Assembly (NCBI RefSeq): GCF_013337285.1
Contig: NZ_SUPW01000004.1
Span: 186,001-250,000, forward strand
Length of the DNA stretch: 64,000 bases
Reading direction: 5' to 3'
Origin: Agrobacterium tumefaciens
GTDB taxonomy: Bacteria; Pseudomonadota; Alphaproteobacteria; Rhizobiales; Rhizobiaceae
The position numbers and the translations under genes are program-made. Positions 56,217 to 64,000 of the stretch are shown here, piece after piece. Position 1 is the stretch's first letter, and every line of letters starts with the position of its first letter. A model generated the notes under the pieces. It did no database searches and had not been told where the DNA came from. It worked only from the letters and a program-made list of their open reading frames with translations.

Positions 56217-57185
56217 TTAGAGCCCAAGCCCTTCAAAAAGCGCCGTCGAGAGGTAACGTTCCGCAAAGGAAGGAACGATGACGACGATGTTCTTGCCGGC
56301 ATTTTCCTCGCGCGCGCCGACCTTGATTGCCGCCGCCAATGCTGCACCCGAGGAGATGCCGACCGGCACGCCTTCGAGCCGCGCCGCAAGACGTGCGATT
56401 TCGAAAGCCTCGTCATTGGTGACGGTGACGATCTCGTCATAGATGCCAGTGTCGAGGATGGCCGGTGCAAAACCTGCGCCGATGCCCTGAATCTTGTGCG
56501 GACCGGGGTTGCCACCGGAGAGCACCGGGCTGTCGGCGGGTTCCACCGCAATGACCTTCACGTCCGGCTTGCGGGATTTCAGAACCTGACCCGTGCCGGT
56601 GATCGTGCCGCCCGTGCCGATGCCGGAAACGAGAATATCAACCGTGCCTTCTGTGTCGTTCCAGATTTCTTCCGCCGTTGTCTTGCGGTGAATATCCGGA
56701 TTGGCGGGGTTTTCGAATTGCTGCGGTATGATGGCGTCGGGCAGCGTCTCGGCCAGTTCCTGCGCCTTTGCGATTGCGCCCTTCATGCCCTTGGGGCCTT
56801 CGGTCAGCACCAGTTCGGCGCCAAGCAGGGCCAGCATTTTCCGGCGTTCGACCGACATGGTTTCCGGCATGGTCAGGATCAGCTTGTAGCCCTTGGCGGC
56901 GGCGGCAAAAGCCAGCGCGATACCCGTATTGCCCGAAGTCGGCTCCACCAGCGTTGTCTTGCCGGGGGTGATCTTGCCTTGCGCTTCCAGCGCTTCGATC
57001 ATGGCAACACCGATGCGGTCCTTCACGGAGGCGATGGGGTTAAAAAACTCCAGCTTGGCGAGCAGGTTGGCCTTCACGCCCTTTTCTTTTGCCAGCTTGT
57101 CCAGCCGCACGATCGGCGTATCGCCGATTGTTTCGGTGATGGAGGAATAGACGCGTCCGCGTCCGGGCTTTCTGGCTTCGGGCAT
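56217..57185 (-). CDS. cysK: Cysteine synthase A (O-acetylserine sulfhydrylase)
   Basis: 322 residues from the ATG at 57185. It makes cysteine from O-acetylserine and sulphide using PLP. The Schiff-base Lys is Lys55 in [11 protein letters not shown], the substrate loop is [11 protein letters not shown] and the phosphate cup is [13 protein letters not shown]. The frame is open to 57278 but family similarity begins at [10 protein letters not shown]. It is monocistronic. Confidence 0.95.
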   Translation of the reverse strand: MPEARKPGRGRVYSSITETIGDTPIVRLDKLAKEKGVKANLLAKLEFFNPIASVKDRIGVAMIEALEAQGKITPGKTTLVEPTSGNTGIALAFAAAAKGYKLILTMPETMSVERRKMLALLGAELVLTEGPKGMKGAIAKAQELAETLPDAIIPQQFENPANPDIHRKTTAEEIWNDTEGTVDILVSGIGTGGTITGTGQVLKSRKPDVKVIAVEPADSPVLSGGNPGPHKIQGIGAGFAPAILDTGIYDEIVTVTNDEAFEIARLAARLEGVPVGISSGAALAAAIKVGAREENAGKNIVVIVPSFAERYLSTALFEGLGL

Positions 57186-57340
57186 GATGCTCTCCTGTAT
57201 GAAGGCCACAGAATAGTGACCGCAAGATTTGAGCGGCAGAATAGGAGCAATCGCCCTGTCAAGCCAGCGAACGTTCATCCTTATATGGCCGGTTTACCGG
57301 AAAAATTTCACGATAAGCGGGGTAAATGCACTAAATTATT

Positions 57341-57964
57341 TTAGGTGCTGCGGATGGCGATCATGGTCGCCGTTCCGGCCAGAATGCCCGCCGCCGTGCG
57401 GTTGAGGATCGTCAGCGCGCTCGGCCGTTTCAAGAGGTTGCGCGCCTTGGCGGCAAGCAGGATGTAAGGCAGGAGAACGGCCATCAGCACGACGAAGGTG
57501 AGGGCGAGAAGTGTCGCATATTCTGACGGACCGATCATGCGGATATCGATCAGTGTCGGCACCAGCGCCACATAAAACAGCATGGTTTTCGGGTTGCCGA
57601 GGGTGATCAGCAGGCCGGACAGGAAGGACATCGGCATGCTGGTGCTTTTTTTCGCCTTCAGGTCCTGCGGCAAAAGGCCAGCGGTCCAGAGCTTCCAGGC
57701 GATATAAAGGAGATAGGCCGCGCCCGCGAATTTCAGCACCATGAAGGCTTCCTGAAAGGTCTGCGCCACGAAGGCCAACCCCAGTATTACGCCGGTCAGG
57801 TAGATCATGTCGCCCAGCACCAGCCCGAGGCCCATGAAGAAGGTTTCCCGAAAGCCCGAACCCAGCGCCCGCGCCACAATAGCCGTCATGCCGGGGCCAG
57901 GAATGGCGGCGGCAATGAAGAGGGCTGTGGCATAGGCCAGAAGGGTCGTCAGTGTCATGATCAT
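57341..57964 (-). CDS. LysE/RhtB family amino acid exporter
   Basis: 207 residues from the ATG at 57964 (a second ATG at 57958 is also possible); the longer frame to 58015 is unlikely. Six membrane helices and the family signature PGPGMTAIVARALGSGFRETFFMGLGLVLGDMIY and FLSGLLITLGNPKTMLFYVALVP. It likely exports amino acids or homoserine lactone-like compounds. It is adjacent to dut on the same strand, with a 71-base gap. Confidence 0.9.
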   Translation of the reverse strand: MIMTLTTLLAYATALFIAAAIPGPGMTAIVARALGSGFRETFFMGLGLVLGDMIYLTGVILGLAFVAQTFQEAFMVLKFAGAAYLLYIAWKLWTAGLLPQDLKAKKSTSMPMSFLSGLLITLGNPKTMLFYVALVPTLIDIRMIGPSEYATLLALTFVVLMAVLLPYILLAAKARNLLKRPSALTILNRTAAGILAGTATMIAIRST

Positions 57965-58035
57965 GTTTCCCGGAAAATCCGCTCGATCAATAGCGAAATT
58001 GCCGGGTAAAAACAATCGATCATGCGGCTTGTTGG

Positions 58036-58506
58036 TCAGACCCCGGTCGAACCGAAACCGCCGGTGCCACGCGCCGTCTCAGAGGTTTCCGCCACTTCGC
58101 TCACGGTAACCTGCGTCACCGGTGCGATCACCATCTGCGCAATCCGCATGCCGCGCTCGATGGTGAAATTATCCTGTCCCAGATTGGCCAGAATGACCTT
58201 CACCTCGCCGCGATAATCGCTGTCCACCGTGCCGGGGGAGTTGAGGCAGGTGATGCCGTTCTTGATGGCAAGACCGGAGCGGGGGCGGATTTGCGCCTCG
58301 TAACCGTGCGGAACTTCGAAGATGAAGCCGGTCGGCACCAGCGCCCGTTCGCCGGGTTTCAACGTCAGCGGTTGATCTGCAGGCACTGCGGCGCGCAGGT
58401 CCATGCCGGCAGCACCGCCGGTCTCATAGGACGGCAATTCGAGGTCTGCGCCATTGGCGAGGCGGACGAGGCGAAGAGGGGGGCGATTGTCATTTTGAAC
58501 GGTCAT
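58036..58506 (-). CDS. dut: Deoxyuridine 5'-triphosphate nucleotidohydrolase (dUTPase)
   Basis: 156 residues, trimeric dUTPase type. Conserved motifs are AGMDLRA (1), [12 protein letters not shown] (2), [17 protein letters not shown] (3), [10 protein letters not shown] (4) and the C-terminal GTGGFGSTG (5) that closes over the active site. It removes dUTP and supplies dUMP for thymidylate. It is divergent from prfC with an 89-base spacer. Confidence 0.97.
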   Translation of the reverse strand: MTVQNDNRPPLRLVRLANGADLELPSYETGGAAGMDLRAAVPADQPLTLKPGERALVPTGFIFEVPHGYEAQIRPRSGLAIKNGITCLNSPGTVDSDYRGEVKVILANLGQDNFTIERGMRIAQMVIAPVTQVTVSEVAETSETARGTGGFGSTGV

Positions 58507-58595
58507 GCGGCATTAGTTTGCGCAGATCGCGGCAAGGTCAATTGCAAATGCGGGCCTGAAACGCTAGATAGCCCGCAATTCACAGGATTTGTCAG

Positions 58596-60179
58596 ATGGC
58601 CGAAACACTTGCCGAGGCGGTCTCCCGCCGCCGCACCTTTGCTATTATCGCGCACCCGGACGCGGGTAAGACCACACTCACCGAAAAACTGCTGCTGTTC
58701 GGCGGAGCAATCCAGCTTGCCGGTGAAGTGAAGGCGAAGAAGGATCGCATCCAGACCCGTTCGGACTGGATGAAGATCGAGCGTGAGCGCGGTATCTCGG
58801 TCGTCACCTCGGTTATGACCTTCGAATATAACGACCGGGTCTTCAACATTCTCGATACGCCGGGCCACGAAGACTTTGCCGACGACACCTACCGCACGCT
58901 GACAGCGGTGGATGCGGCGATCATGGTCATCGATGCCGCCAAGGGGATCGAGCCGCGCACGCTGAAGCTCTTCGAAGTCTGCCGCATGCGCGATATTCCG
59001 ATCATCACCTTCATCAATAAAATGGACCGCGAAAGCCGCGACCCCTTCGAGATTCTGGATGAGGTCGAAGAAAAGCTGGCGCTTGATACCGCGCCGATTA
59101 CCTGGCCGGTTGGCCGGGCAAAAAGCTTCTGCGGCGCTTATAATCTCGCCGAAAATACCTTTCGCGGCAACGACACGCAGGTAGACGGCCTTTCGGTCAA
59201 CGGTCCGCAGGCAGTTGCCGATCGGCTGCCGGAAAACGAACGCAAGGTCTTTGTCGAAGAAACGGAACTGGCGCTGGAAGCCTGCCGTCCCTTTGATCGT
59301 CAGGCGTTTCTCGAAGGCCACATGACACCGGTGTTCTTCGGTTCGGCGCTGCGCAATTTCGGCGTACGCGACCTCATCAATGCGCTCGGCGATTTCGCGC
59401 CGCCACCGCGCGATCAGGTGGCGGATACCCGCACCGTGCATGCGGCTGAAGACAAGATGACGGCCTTCGTCTTCAAGATTCAGGCCAATATGGATCCGAA
59501 CCACCGCGACCGCATCGCCTTTGCCCGCATCTGCTCCGGCAAGCTGGAGCGCGGCATGAAGGCGCGCCTGTCACGCACCGGCAAGTTGATGGGGCTGACC
59601 GCGCCGCAATTCTTCTTCGCCTCGCAGCGCCAGCTGGCCGATACGGCCTTTGCGGGCGATGTGGTCGGCATTCCCAACCACGGCACGCTGCGCATCGGTG
59701 ATACGCTGACCGAGGGTGAAAACCTCGTCTTCCAGGGCGTTCCGAACTTTTCACCGGAAATCCTGCGCCGCGTGCGTCTGGAAGACGCGATGAAGGCGAA
59801 GAAGCTGAAAGAGGCCCTGCAGCAGATGGCGGAAGAGGGTGTTGTGCAGCTCTTTTCGCCGGAAGACGGTTCGCCGGCCATCGTCGGTGTCGTCGGCGCG
59901 CTGCAGCTGGATGTGTTGAAAGAACGGCTGATGGGCGAATACGGCCTGCCGGTCTCCTTCGAAATGTCACGCTTTTCCGTCTGCCGCTGGATTTCCTCCG
60001 ATCAGCCGGCGGAAATGGACAAGTTCCTCAACGTCAAGCGCGGCGATATCGCCCGCGATCTGGATGGCGATCCGGTGTTTCTGGCGCAGGACGCCTTCTC
60101 GCTGCGTTACGAATCCGAGCGGTTTCCGGCGATCAAGATGGTCGCGATCAAGGAATATCACGTCGCCAAGGCTGCGTGA
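58596..60179 (+). CDS. prfC: Peptide chain release factor 3
   Basis: 527 residues, same size as E. coli RF3. G-domain motifs: AHPDAGKTTLTEK (G1), RGISVVTSVM (G2), DTPGHEDF (G3), NKMDRES (G4). Domain II and III follow, with DQVADTRTV at their join. The GTPase removes RF1/RF2 after peptide release. The start ATG at 58596 gives MAETLAEAVSRRRTFAIIAH, the usual rhizobial form. Confidence 0.96.
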   Translation: MAETLAEAVSRRRTFAIIAHPDAGKTTLTEKLLLFGGAIQLAGEVKAKKDRIQTRSDWMKIERERGISVVTSVMTFEYNDRVFNILDTPGHEDFADDTYRTLTAVDAAIMVIDAAKGIEPRTLKLFEVCRMRDIPIITFINKMDRESRDPFEILDEVEEKLALDTAPITWPVGRAKSFCGAYNLAENTFRGNDTQVDGLSVNGPQAVADRLPENERKVFVEETELALEACRPFDRQAFLEGHMTPVFFGSALRNFGVRDLINALGDFAPPPRDQVADTRTVHAAEDKMTAFVFKIQANMDPNHRDRIAFARICSGKLERGMKARLSRTGKLMGLTAPQFFFASQRQLADTAFAGDVVGIPNHGTLRIGDTLTEGENLVFQGVPNFSPEILRRVRLEDAMKAKKLKEALQQMAEEGVVQLFSPEDGSPAIVGVVGALQLDVLKERLMGEYGLPVSFEMSRFSVCRWISSDQPAEMDKFLNVKRGDIARDLDGDPVFLAQDAFSLRYESERFPAIKMVAIKEYHVAKAA

Positions 60180-60248
60180 TATCAGCCGGATTGCACTTTG
60201 TATGCCAAGGGCTTAGTTTCCCCTGAAACGGGAAACTGGTCCGGCATC

Positions 60249-61454
60249 ATGACGCTTTCAGGCAAACATATTCTCCTCATCATCTCCGGCGGCATCGCGG
60301 CCTATAAGAGCCTCGATCTTATCCGCCGCCTGAAAGAGCGCGGCGCGAAGGTGACGCCTGTCATGACGAAGGGTGCTCAGGAATTCGTCACTCCGCTGGC
60401 CGTCGGCGTGTTGTCGGCAACGCATGTCTTCACCGAGCTTTTTTCCAGACAGGACGAGCAGGATGTCGGTCATATCAGGCTGGCGCGTGACTGCGATCTG
60501 GTGCTGGTCGCGCCCGCCACCGCCGATCTGATGGCAAAGATGGCGCATGGTCTGGCCGACGATCTCGCCTCCACTATCCTTCTTGCGACTGACCGCAAGG
60601 TGCTGGTCGCGCCTGCCATGAACCCTAAAATGTGGTCGGCGAAGCCGACGGCACGCAATGTCGACGTGCTAAAAAAAGACGGCGTGGTTTTTATCGGACC
60701 CATGGCAGGCGAGATGGCGGAGAAGGGCGAAGCGGGTCTTGGCCGCATGGCGGAGCCGTTGCAGATCGTCGAAGCCGTGGAAACGCTTTTGGACGATGGC
60801 CCCAAGCCGCTCAAGGGCAAAACGGCCATCGTCACTTCCGGCCCCACGCATGAGCCGATTGATCCGGTGCGTTATATCGCCAACCGCTCGTCAGGCAAGC
60901 AGGGCCATGCCATCGCGGCTGCTCTCGCGGAACTGGGGGCGGAGGTCACGCTGGTGTCCGGTCCCGTCACCATCGCCGATCCTGCCGGTGTTGCAACGGT
61001 CCATGTCGAGCGTGCCGAAGAAATGCGCGATGAAGTGATCTCAAGGCTTCCGGCGGATATCGCCGTGATGGTCGCGGCCGTCGCAGACTGGCGGGTCGTT
61101 GGCTCGTCGGAGCAGAAGATCAAGAAGCAGCCGGGCGATGCACCGCCAGCGCTGCAACTGATGGAAAACCCCGATATTCTGAAAACCGTGGGCCACCACG
61201 AAAAGCGCCCGAAACTGGTGGTCGGCTTCGCTGCGGAAACACAGGACGTGGAGAAAAACGGCAGGGCCAAGCTCGAGCGTAAGGGCGCGGATTATATCGT
61301 AGCCAATGATGTCTCGGCTGAAACCGGCATCATGGGCGGAGACCGCAACAGCGTGAAGATCATTTCGGCGGAGGGCGTAGAGGCTTGGCCGGATCTCGAC
61401 AAGACCGAAGTCGCCAAACGTCTGGCGGCCCTTATTGCGGAGAAACTCGCATGA
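60249..61454 (+). CDS. coaBC: Bifunctional phosphopantothenoylcysteine decarboxylase/synthase
   Basis: 401 residues from the ATG at 60249. The CoaC half (1-180) is a flavoprotein with ISGGIAAYKSLDLIRRL and the active-site His in HIRLARDCD, and PAMNPKMW. The CoaB half (about 185-401) has SSGKQGHAIAAALAELGAEVTLVSGPV and KIKKQ. Together they make 4'-phosphopantetheine from phosphopantothenate in CoA synthesis. A 4-base ATGA overlap couples it with the next gene. Confidence 0.95.
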   Translation: MTLSGKHILLIISGGIAAYKSLDLIRRLKERGAKVTPVMTKGAQEFVTPLAVGVLSATHVFTELFSRQDEQDVGHIRLARDCDLVLVAPATADLMAKMAHGLADDLASTILLATDRKVLVAPAMNPKMWSAKPTARNVDVLKKDGVVFIGPMAGEMAEKGEAGLGRMAEPLQIVEAVETLLDDGPKPLKGKTAIVTSGPTHEPIDPVRYIANRSSGKQGHAIAAALAELGAEVTLVSGPVTIADPAGVATVHVERAEEMRDEVISRLPADIAVMVAAVADWRVVGSSEQKIKKQPGDAPPALQLMENPDILKTVGHHEKRPKLVVGFAAETQDVEKNGRAKLERKGADYIVANDVSAETGIMGGDRNSVKIISAEGVEAWPDLDKTEVAKRLAALIAEKLA

Positions 61455-61810
61455 GCCTGTTCGATCGCAAGACATTCGACAGAGTGCTGGGCGAATGGCC
61501 GGGCGTGCGTTTCGTCGATCAGTGGGATTCCCATGTCGCGAAGGTCGGCGACAAGGTCTTTGCCGTGTTGGGCGAGCGGGTCGACTGGCGGCTGGTGGTG
61601 AAATGCTCTGAGGAGAGTTTCGAAATCCTCACCTCGCTTGAGGGCATCGGTCAGGCGCCCTATTTCGCCAAACGCAAATGGATATCGATCGGTGACCATT
61701 CACCGCTCGAGCAGGAGGAACTGGAGCACTATGTGCGCCGCTCCTATGAACTTGTTTCAGCCGGCCTGACGAAGAAACTGCGCGCTGAACTGGGCATAGT
61801 TCTCGGTTGA
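61451..61810 (+). CDS. MmcQ/YjbR family protein
   Basis: 119 residues from the ATG at 61451, overlapping the coaBC stop by 4 bases. Family signatures are WDSHVAKVGDKVFAVLGE, LVVKCSEESFEIL and APYFAKRKWISI. The fold is a double-wing like that of DNA-binding proteins, but no binding function is proven. The coupling with coaBC is unusual but direct. Confidence 0.88.
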   Translation: MSLFDRKTFDRVLGEWPGVRFVDQWDSHVAKVGDKVFAVLGERVDWRLVVKCSEESFEILTSLEGIGQAPYFAKRKWISIGDHSPLEQEELEHYVRRSYELVSAGLTKKLRAELGIVLG

Positions 61811-61812
61811 CA

Positions 61813-62775
61813 TCATATGCCGGGCGTTTCGCCTGAATTGTCTTTCGTGTTTCGCCCGATGATCTGGTGAACGCCTTTCCTGGTGAAGGGCTGAAAAAGC
61901 TGGGGCAGAAAGCCCTTCGCAATTTGGCCCTTGATGCCGATATTGGTCGAGGATGGGCGATTAGGGTTAAAATAGCTGCCGAACAGCTGGTCGAATATGA
62001 CGAGATTCTCCCCGTAATTGGTGTTTCCTTCGGGAAGCTCCTTGGAATGGTGCCAGCGGTGCAGCCTCGGCGTGCTGAACACGTAGTCCAGCGGGCCGGT
62101 TTTCATATCGACATTGCAATGGGTCAGAATGCCGATGAAGGCGGTAACGGCGCCAAGCCACCAGAAAACCTGCAAGGGTGCGCCCATCAAATAGAGCGGA
62201 AGCTGACTGAGCGCGATCTTGAAGAGCGAGTCCGCCACATGAAAGCGGCCGGTATTGACCACCCACAGCCGGACAACGCTGTGATGCAGGGCATGGAAAC
62301 GCCAGAAGAACACGGTTTCATGTGCGATACGATGCGCCCAGTAAAGGCCGAATTCAGCGATAGTGACCGCAAGTGCGACCTGAATGATCATCGGCAGGTC
62401 GGAGGGCCAAAGATTGAACCGCATGGCCGCAAGCGGTTGCAGCACGTTGGCGGTCAACATCGGAAAGATTGCGCCTGCAACGGCGGCAAGCTGCACAAGA
62501 CCCTTGGTCAACAGGGTGTGGCCGATGCTGGTTGCGGTTTCGCCATCGCCCTGAAGCCACTGAACCTCATAAGGGATATAGCGTTCCAGGAGAAACAGGC
62601 TCAAAACCGCGCCCGCATAGACGCTCAGAAACGCGCCTATGGGATGGCTGCTGTTGAAGGCGAAATAGGAGCCGGCAAGGCCGGAGAGGAACACCATCGG
62701 CCACGAACAATAGGCAAGGGCCTGTTTCACTGCGTGAGTTTTTGCCATGAATTTCAATTCCCGTCCGGCAATCAT
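61813..62775 (-). CDS. Fatty acid hydroxylase/sterol desaturase family membrane protein
   Basis: 320 residues; ATG at 62775 overlaps the upstream stop (ATGA) and ATG at 62748 is an alternative. The eight-His di-iron motifs are present: WAHRIAHE, FHALHHSV and LHRWHHSKE. Several membrane helices surround them (about 18-75, 85-130, 195-220). The enzyme class hydroxylates or desaturates lipids with oxygen. The substrate is unknown, perhaps ornithine lipid or fatty acids. It follows a small exported protein in the same unit. Confidence 0.87.
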   Translation of the reverse strand: MIAGRELKFMAKTHAVKQALAYCSWPMVFLSGLAGSYFAFNSSHPIGAFLSVYAGAVLSLFLLERYIPYEVQWLQGDGETATSIGHTLLTKGLVQLAAVAGAIFPMLTANVLQPLAAMRFNLWPSDLPMIIQVALAVTIAEFGLYWAHRIAHETVFFWRFHALHHSVVRLWVVNTGRFHVADSLFKIALSQLPLYLMGAPLQVFWWLGAVTAFIGILTHCNVDMKTGPLDYVFSTPRLHRWHHSKELPEGNTNYGENLVIFDQLFGSYFNPNRPSSTNIGIKGQIAKGFLPQLFQPFTRKGVHQIIGRNTKDNSGETPGI

Positions 62776-63077
62776 TTACCATTCAACCAGCGACGCAACT
62801 CTCCGCAGGATCGCGGTTGCCCGTCGCTGACGCGCCCGTCCCTGCATGGATCGGTGCGCATTGGCCGCATCGGCCGATAATAATCCCATTCCCTGCGATC
62901 ATACCTGTCGCTGCGTCGCAATTCCCGTTTCAGCTCGTCGCAACTGCGTGGTATTCCATCGTTTAAGCTACCATCCGTACAGGGGTCGTAGACCCTGTGT
63001 TGCGCCATTGCTTCCGGCACTGCGACCGGTTGAAGACTGAAGAATAGCGAGCCAACCAGAAGTGTGAACAATCGCAT
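62772..63077 (-). CDS. Small exported protein with two Cys-pair repeats
   Basis: 101 residues: signal peptide (1-25, cleavage EAMA-Q), then two copies of a 23-residue repeat at 31-53 and 76-98, both of the form D-P-C-x-D-G-x3-D-G-x-P-R-S-C-x-E-L-x-R-x-L, with 15 identities. The linker is rich in Arg, Asp and Tyr. The four Cys presumably pair as two disulphides in the periplasm. I do not recognise the family. It shares a 4-base overlap with the fatty acid hydroxylase-like gene, hinting at a linked envelope function. Confidence 0.72.
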   Translation of the reverse strand: MRLFTLLVGSLFFSLQPVAVPEAMAQHRVYDPCTDGSLNDGIPRSCDELKRELRRSDRYDRREWDYYRPMRPMRTDPCRDGRVSDGQPRSCGELRRWLNGK

Positions 63078-63226
63078 CGGTCACCTGTTTCGTTGAGAAG
63101 ATCAGGTCACTATTCTTCATTAGATTGCATGAGCATGGCATGCGGTCGTCACGTCGGCTGGACAGGCTTTTTTGGTAACTGAGGTGCCCAACCCTGACAT
63201 CGCGCACCTCCAGGTTCAGATATGTC

Positions 63227-64000
63227 TTAGCTGATTCGGATGGCAATATAGAGAAGCGTCAGCGCAATCACCCACAGCGCAATCCGCCCCCATTTGGTAT
63301 GGCGCGCTTCCGCCTTGCCGATGGCTTCGGCTGTCTGGGCATCAAAACGCAAGCCGTTTTCGCTCATATACATCAGTTCGGAATGCAGCTTTTCCGTCTT
63401 GGCGGCGATCTCGGGTGCCGCTTCAGCAAGCTTTAGAGCGGCCTTCATGCCGTCTTTCAGATCGGTGACGATGCGCTTCGGGCCGAGATTGTCCCTGATC
63501 CAGCCGCCGACGACCGGATCGGCCGCTTTCCACATGTTGAAGCGCGGGTTGAGCATGCGCGACACGCCTTCCACCACCACCATGGTCTTTTGCAGCATCA
63601 CCAGTTCCGGCCGCGTTTCCATGTCGAAAAGCTCGGTCACTTCGAACAGCAGGGTCAACAGCTTGCCCATGGAGATCGTCTCGGCCGGCTGCCCGTGGAT
63701 CGGCTCGCCAATGGCGCGGATCGCCTGTGCGAAGCTGGCTTTATCGTGATGGCCCGGCACATAACCGGCCTCGAAATGGACTTCCGCCACCCGCATGTAA
63801 TCGCGCGTGATAAAGCCGTAGAGGATTTCGGCGAGGAAGCGGCGTTCCTTTTTGCCGAGGCGTCCGGCAATGCCCATATCGACAGCGACGATCATGCCAT
63901 TCGCATCGACGAAGAGATTGCCGGGATGCATGTCGGCATGGAAAAAGCCGTCGCGCAGCGTGTGCCGCAGGAAGGACTGGATGAGCGTGTCGGCAAGCTG
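63227..64000 (-). CDS. ubiB: UbiB/ABC1-family protein, 5' part beyond the window
   Basis: C-terminal 257 residues of UbiB, the atypical ABC1 kinase/ATPase required for ubiquinone synthesis. The visible part starts in the catalytic loop, HADMHPGNLF, and includes the metal-binding Asp of AVDMGIAGRLG. The helical C lobe follows and ends in a membrane helix (WGRIALWVIALTLLYIAIR) typical of UbiB. Its N-terminal KxGQ domain lies to the right of the window. Confidence 0.93.
   Translation of the reverse strand, partial: QLADTLIQSFLRHTLRDGFFHADMHPGNLFVDANGMIVAVDMGIAGRLGKKERRFLAEILYGFITRDYMRVAEVHFEAGYVPGHHDKASFAQAIRAIGEPIHGQPAETISMGKLLTLLFEVTELFDMETRPELVMLQKTMVVVEGVSRMLNPRFNMWKAADPVVGGWIRDNLGPKRIVTDLKDGMKAALKLAEAAPEIAAKTEKLHSELMYMSENGLRFDAQTAEAIGKAEARHTKWGRIALWVIALTLLYIAIRIS

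Overview
The window looks like an ordinary chromosomal segment of an Agrobacterium/Rhizobium-type alphaproteobacterium. The protein sequences and gene set read closest to the Agrobacterium tumefaciens group: an MbfA-type membrane ferritin behind Irr boxes, PmtA phosphatidylethanolamine N-methyltransferase, a ugpBAEC operon behind a PHO box, an alphaproteobacterial LexA site (GTTC-N7-GTTC) before a ComM-type ATPase, and a CtrA-type TTAA-N7-TTAA site. The species assignment rests on recalled family resemblance, not on a search. I found no insertion sequence, prophage, CRISPR array, rRNA, tRNA or origin.

Layout. 0-9 kb: a cut gene (possibly a truncated haemoglobin) divergent from mbfA, a periplasmic transglutaminase-like protease, an alpha/beta hydrolase, then the translation block infC (ATT start)-rpmI-rplT and a kinase-like gene overlapping pheS-pheT. 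9-15.2 kb: accessory metabolism (two aldo/keto reductases, LysR, GNAT, a GlxA-type AraC regulator with an isochorismatase-like hydrolase, a Gfo/Idh oxidoreductase). 15.2-26 kb: small membrane proteins, xseA, a sugar-acid dehydratase with its FCD regulator, MarR with a divergent EamA exporter, an M29 aminopeptidase, ybaK, an ArsC-like protein, a 55-residue small protein, a 2H phosphoesterase, and an apparently leaderless TetR gene with a membrane protein. 26-36.4 kb: guaA, a nucleosidase/thioesterase pair, tspO, then a four-gene minus-strand cluster (imelysin, di-haem DUF1111 protein, second imelysin, DUF1513 protein) that looks like a periplasmic iron-handling system, followed by an RsmB-type methyltransferase and an RlpA-like protein.

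36.4-48 kb: an AT-rich 427-base spacer with nested dyads, an SDR-queG-GST run in which queG seems to use an ATC start, uppP, an NDUFA9-like protein, pyrF with an atypical histidine phosphatase, pmtA, dnaN, and rsmI-yraN-acetyltransferase. 48-54 kb: PHO-box-controlled ugpBAEC, a cupin protein and gshB. 54-64 kb: comM, cysK, a LysE exporter, dut, prfC, coaBC, a YjbR protein, a fatty acid hydroxylase family protein with a small exported repeat protein, and the cut ubiB gene.

Themes that connect the genes: iron (mbfA and the imelysin cluster, both behind TTTAGAA-type sites); phosphate and membrane lipids (ugp, pmtA, uppP); translation and nucleotide upkeep (infC, rpmI, rplT, pheST, prfC, guaA, pyrF, dut, dnaN); and small divergent regulator-target pairs with clear palindromic operators. 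The best leads for something under-described are the imelysin/di-haem/DUF1513 cluster with its His-less imelysin, the dyad-rich spacer at 36.5 kb, the queG start, and the Cys-repeat exported protein at 62.8 kb. I see no sign of a wholly unknown multigene system.
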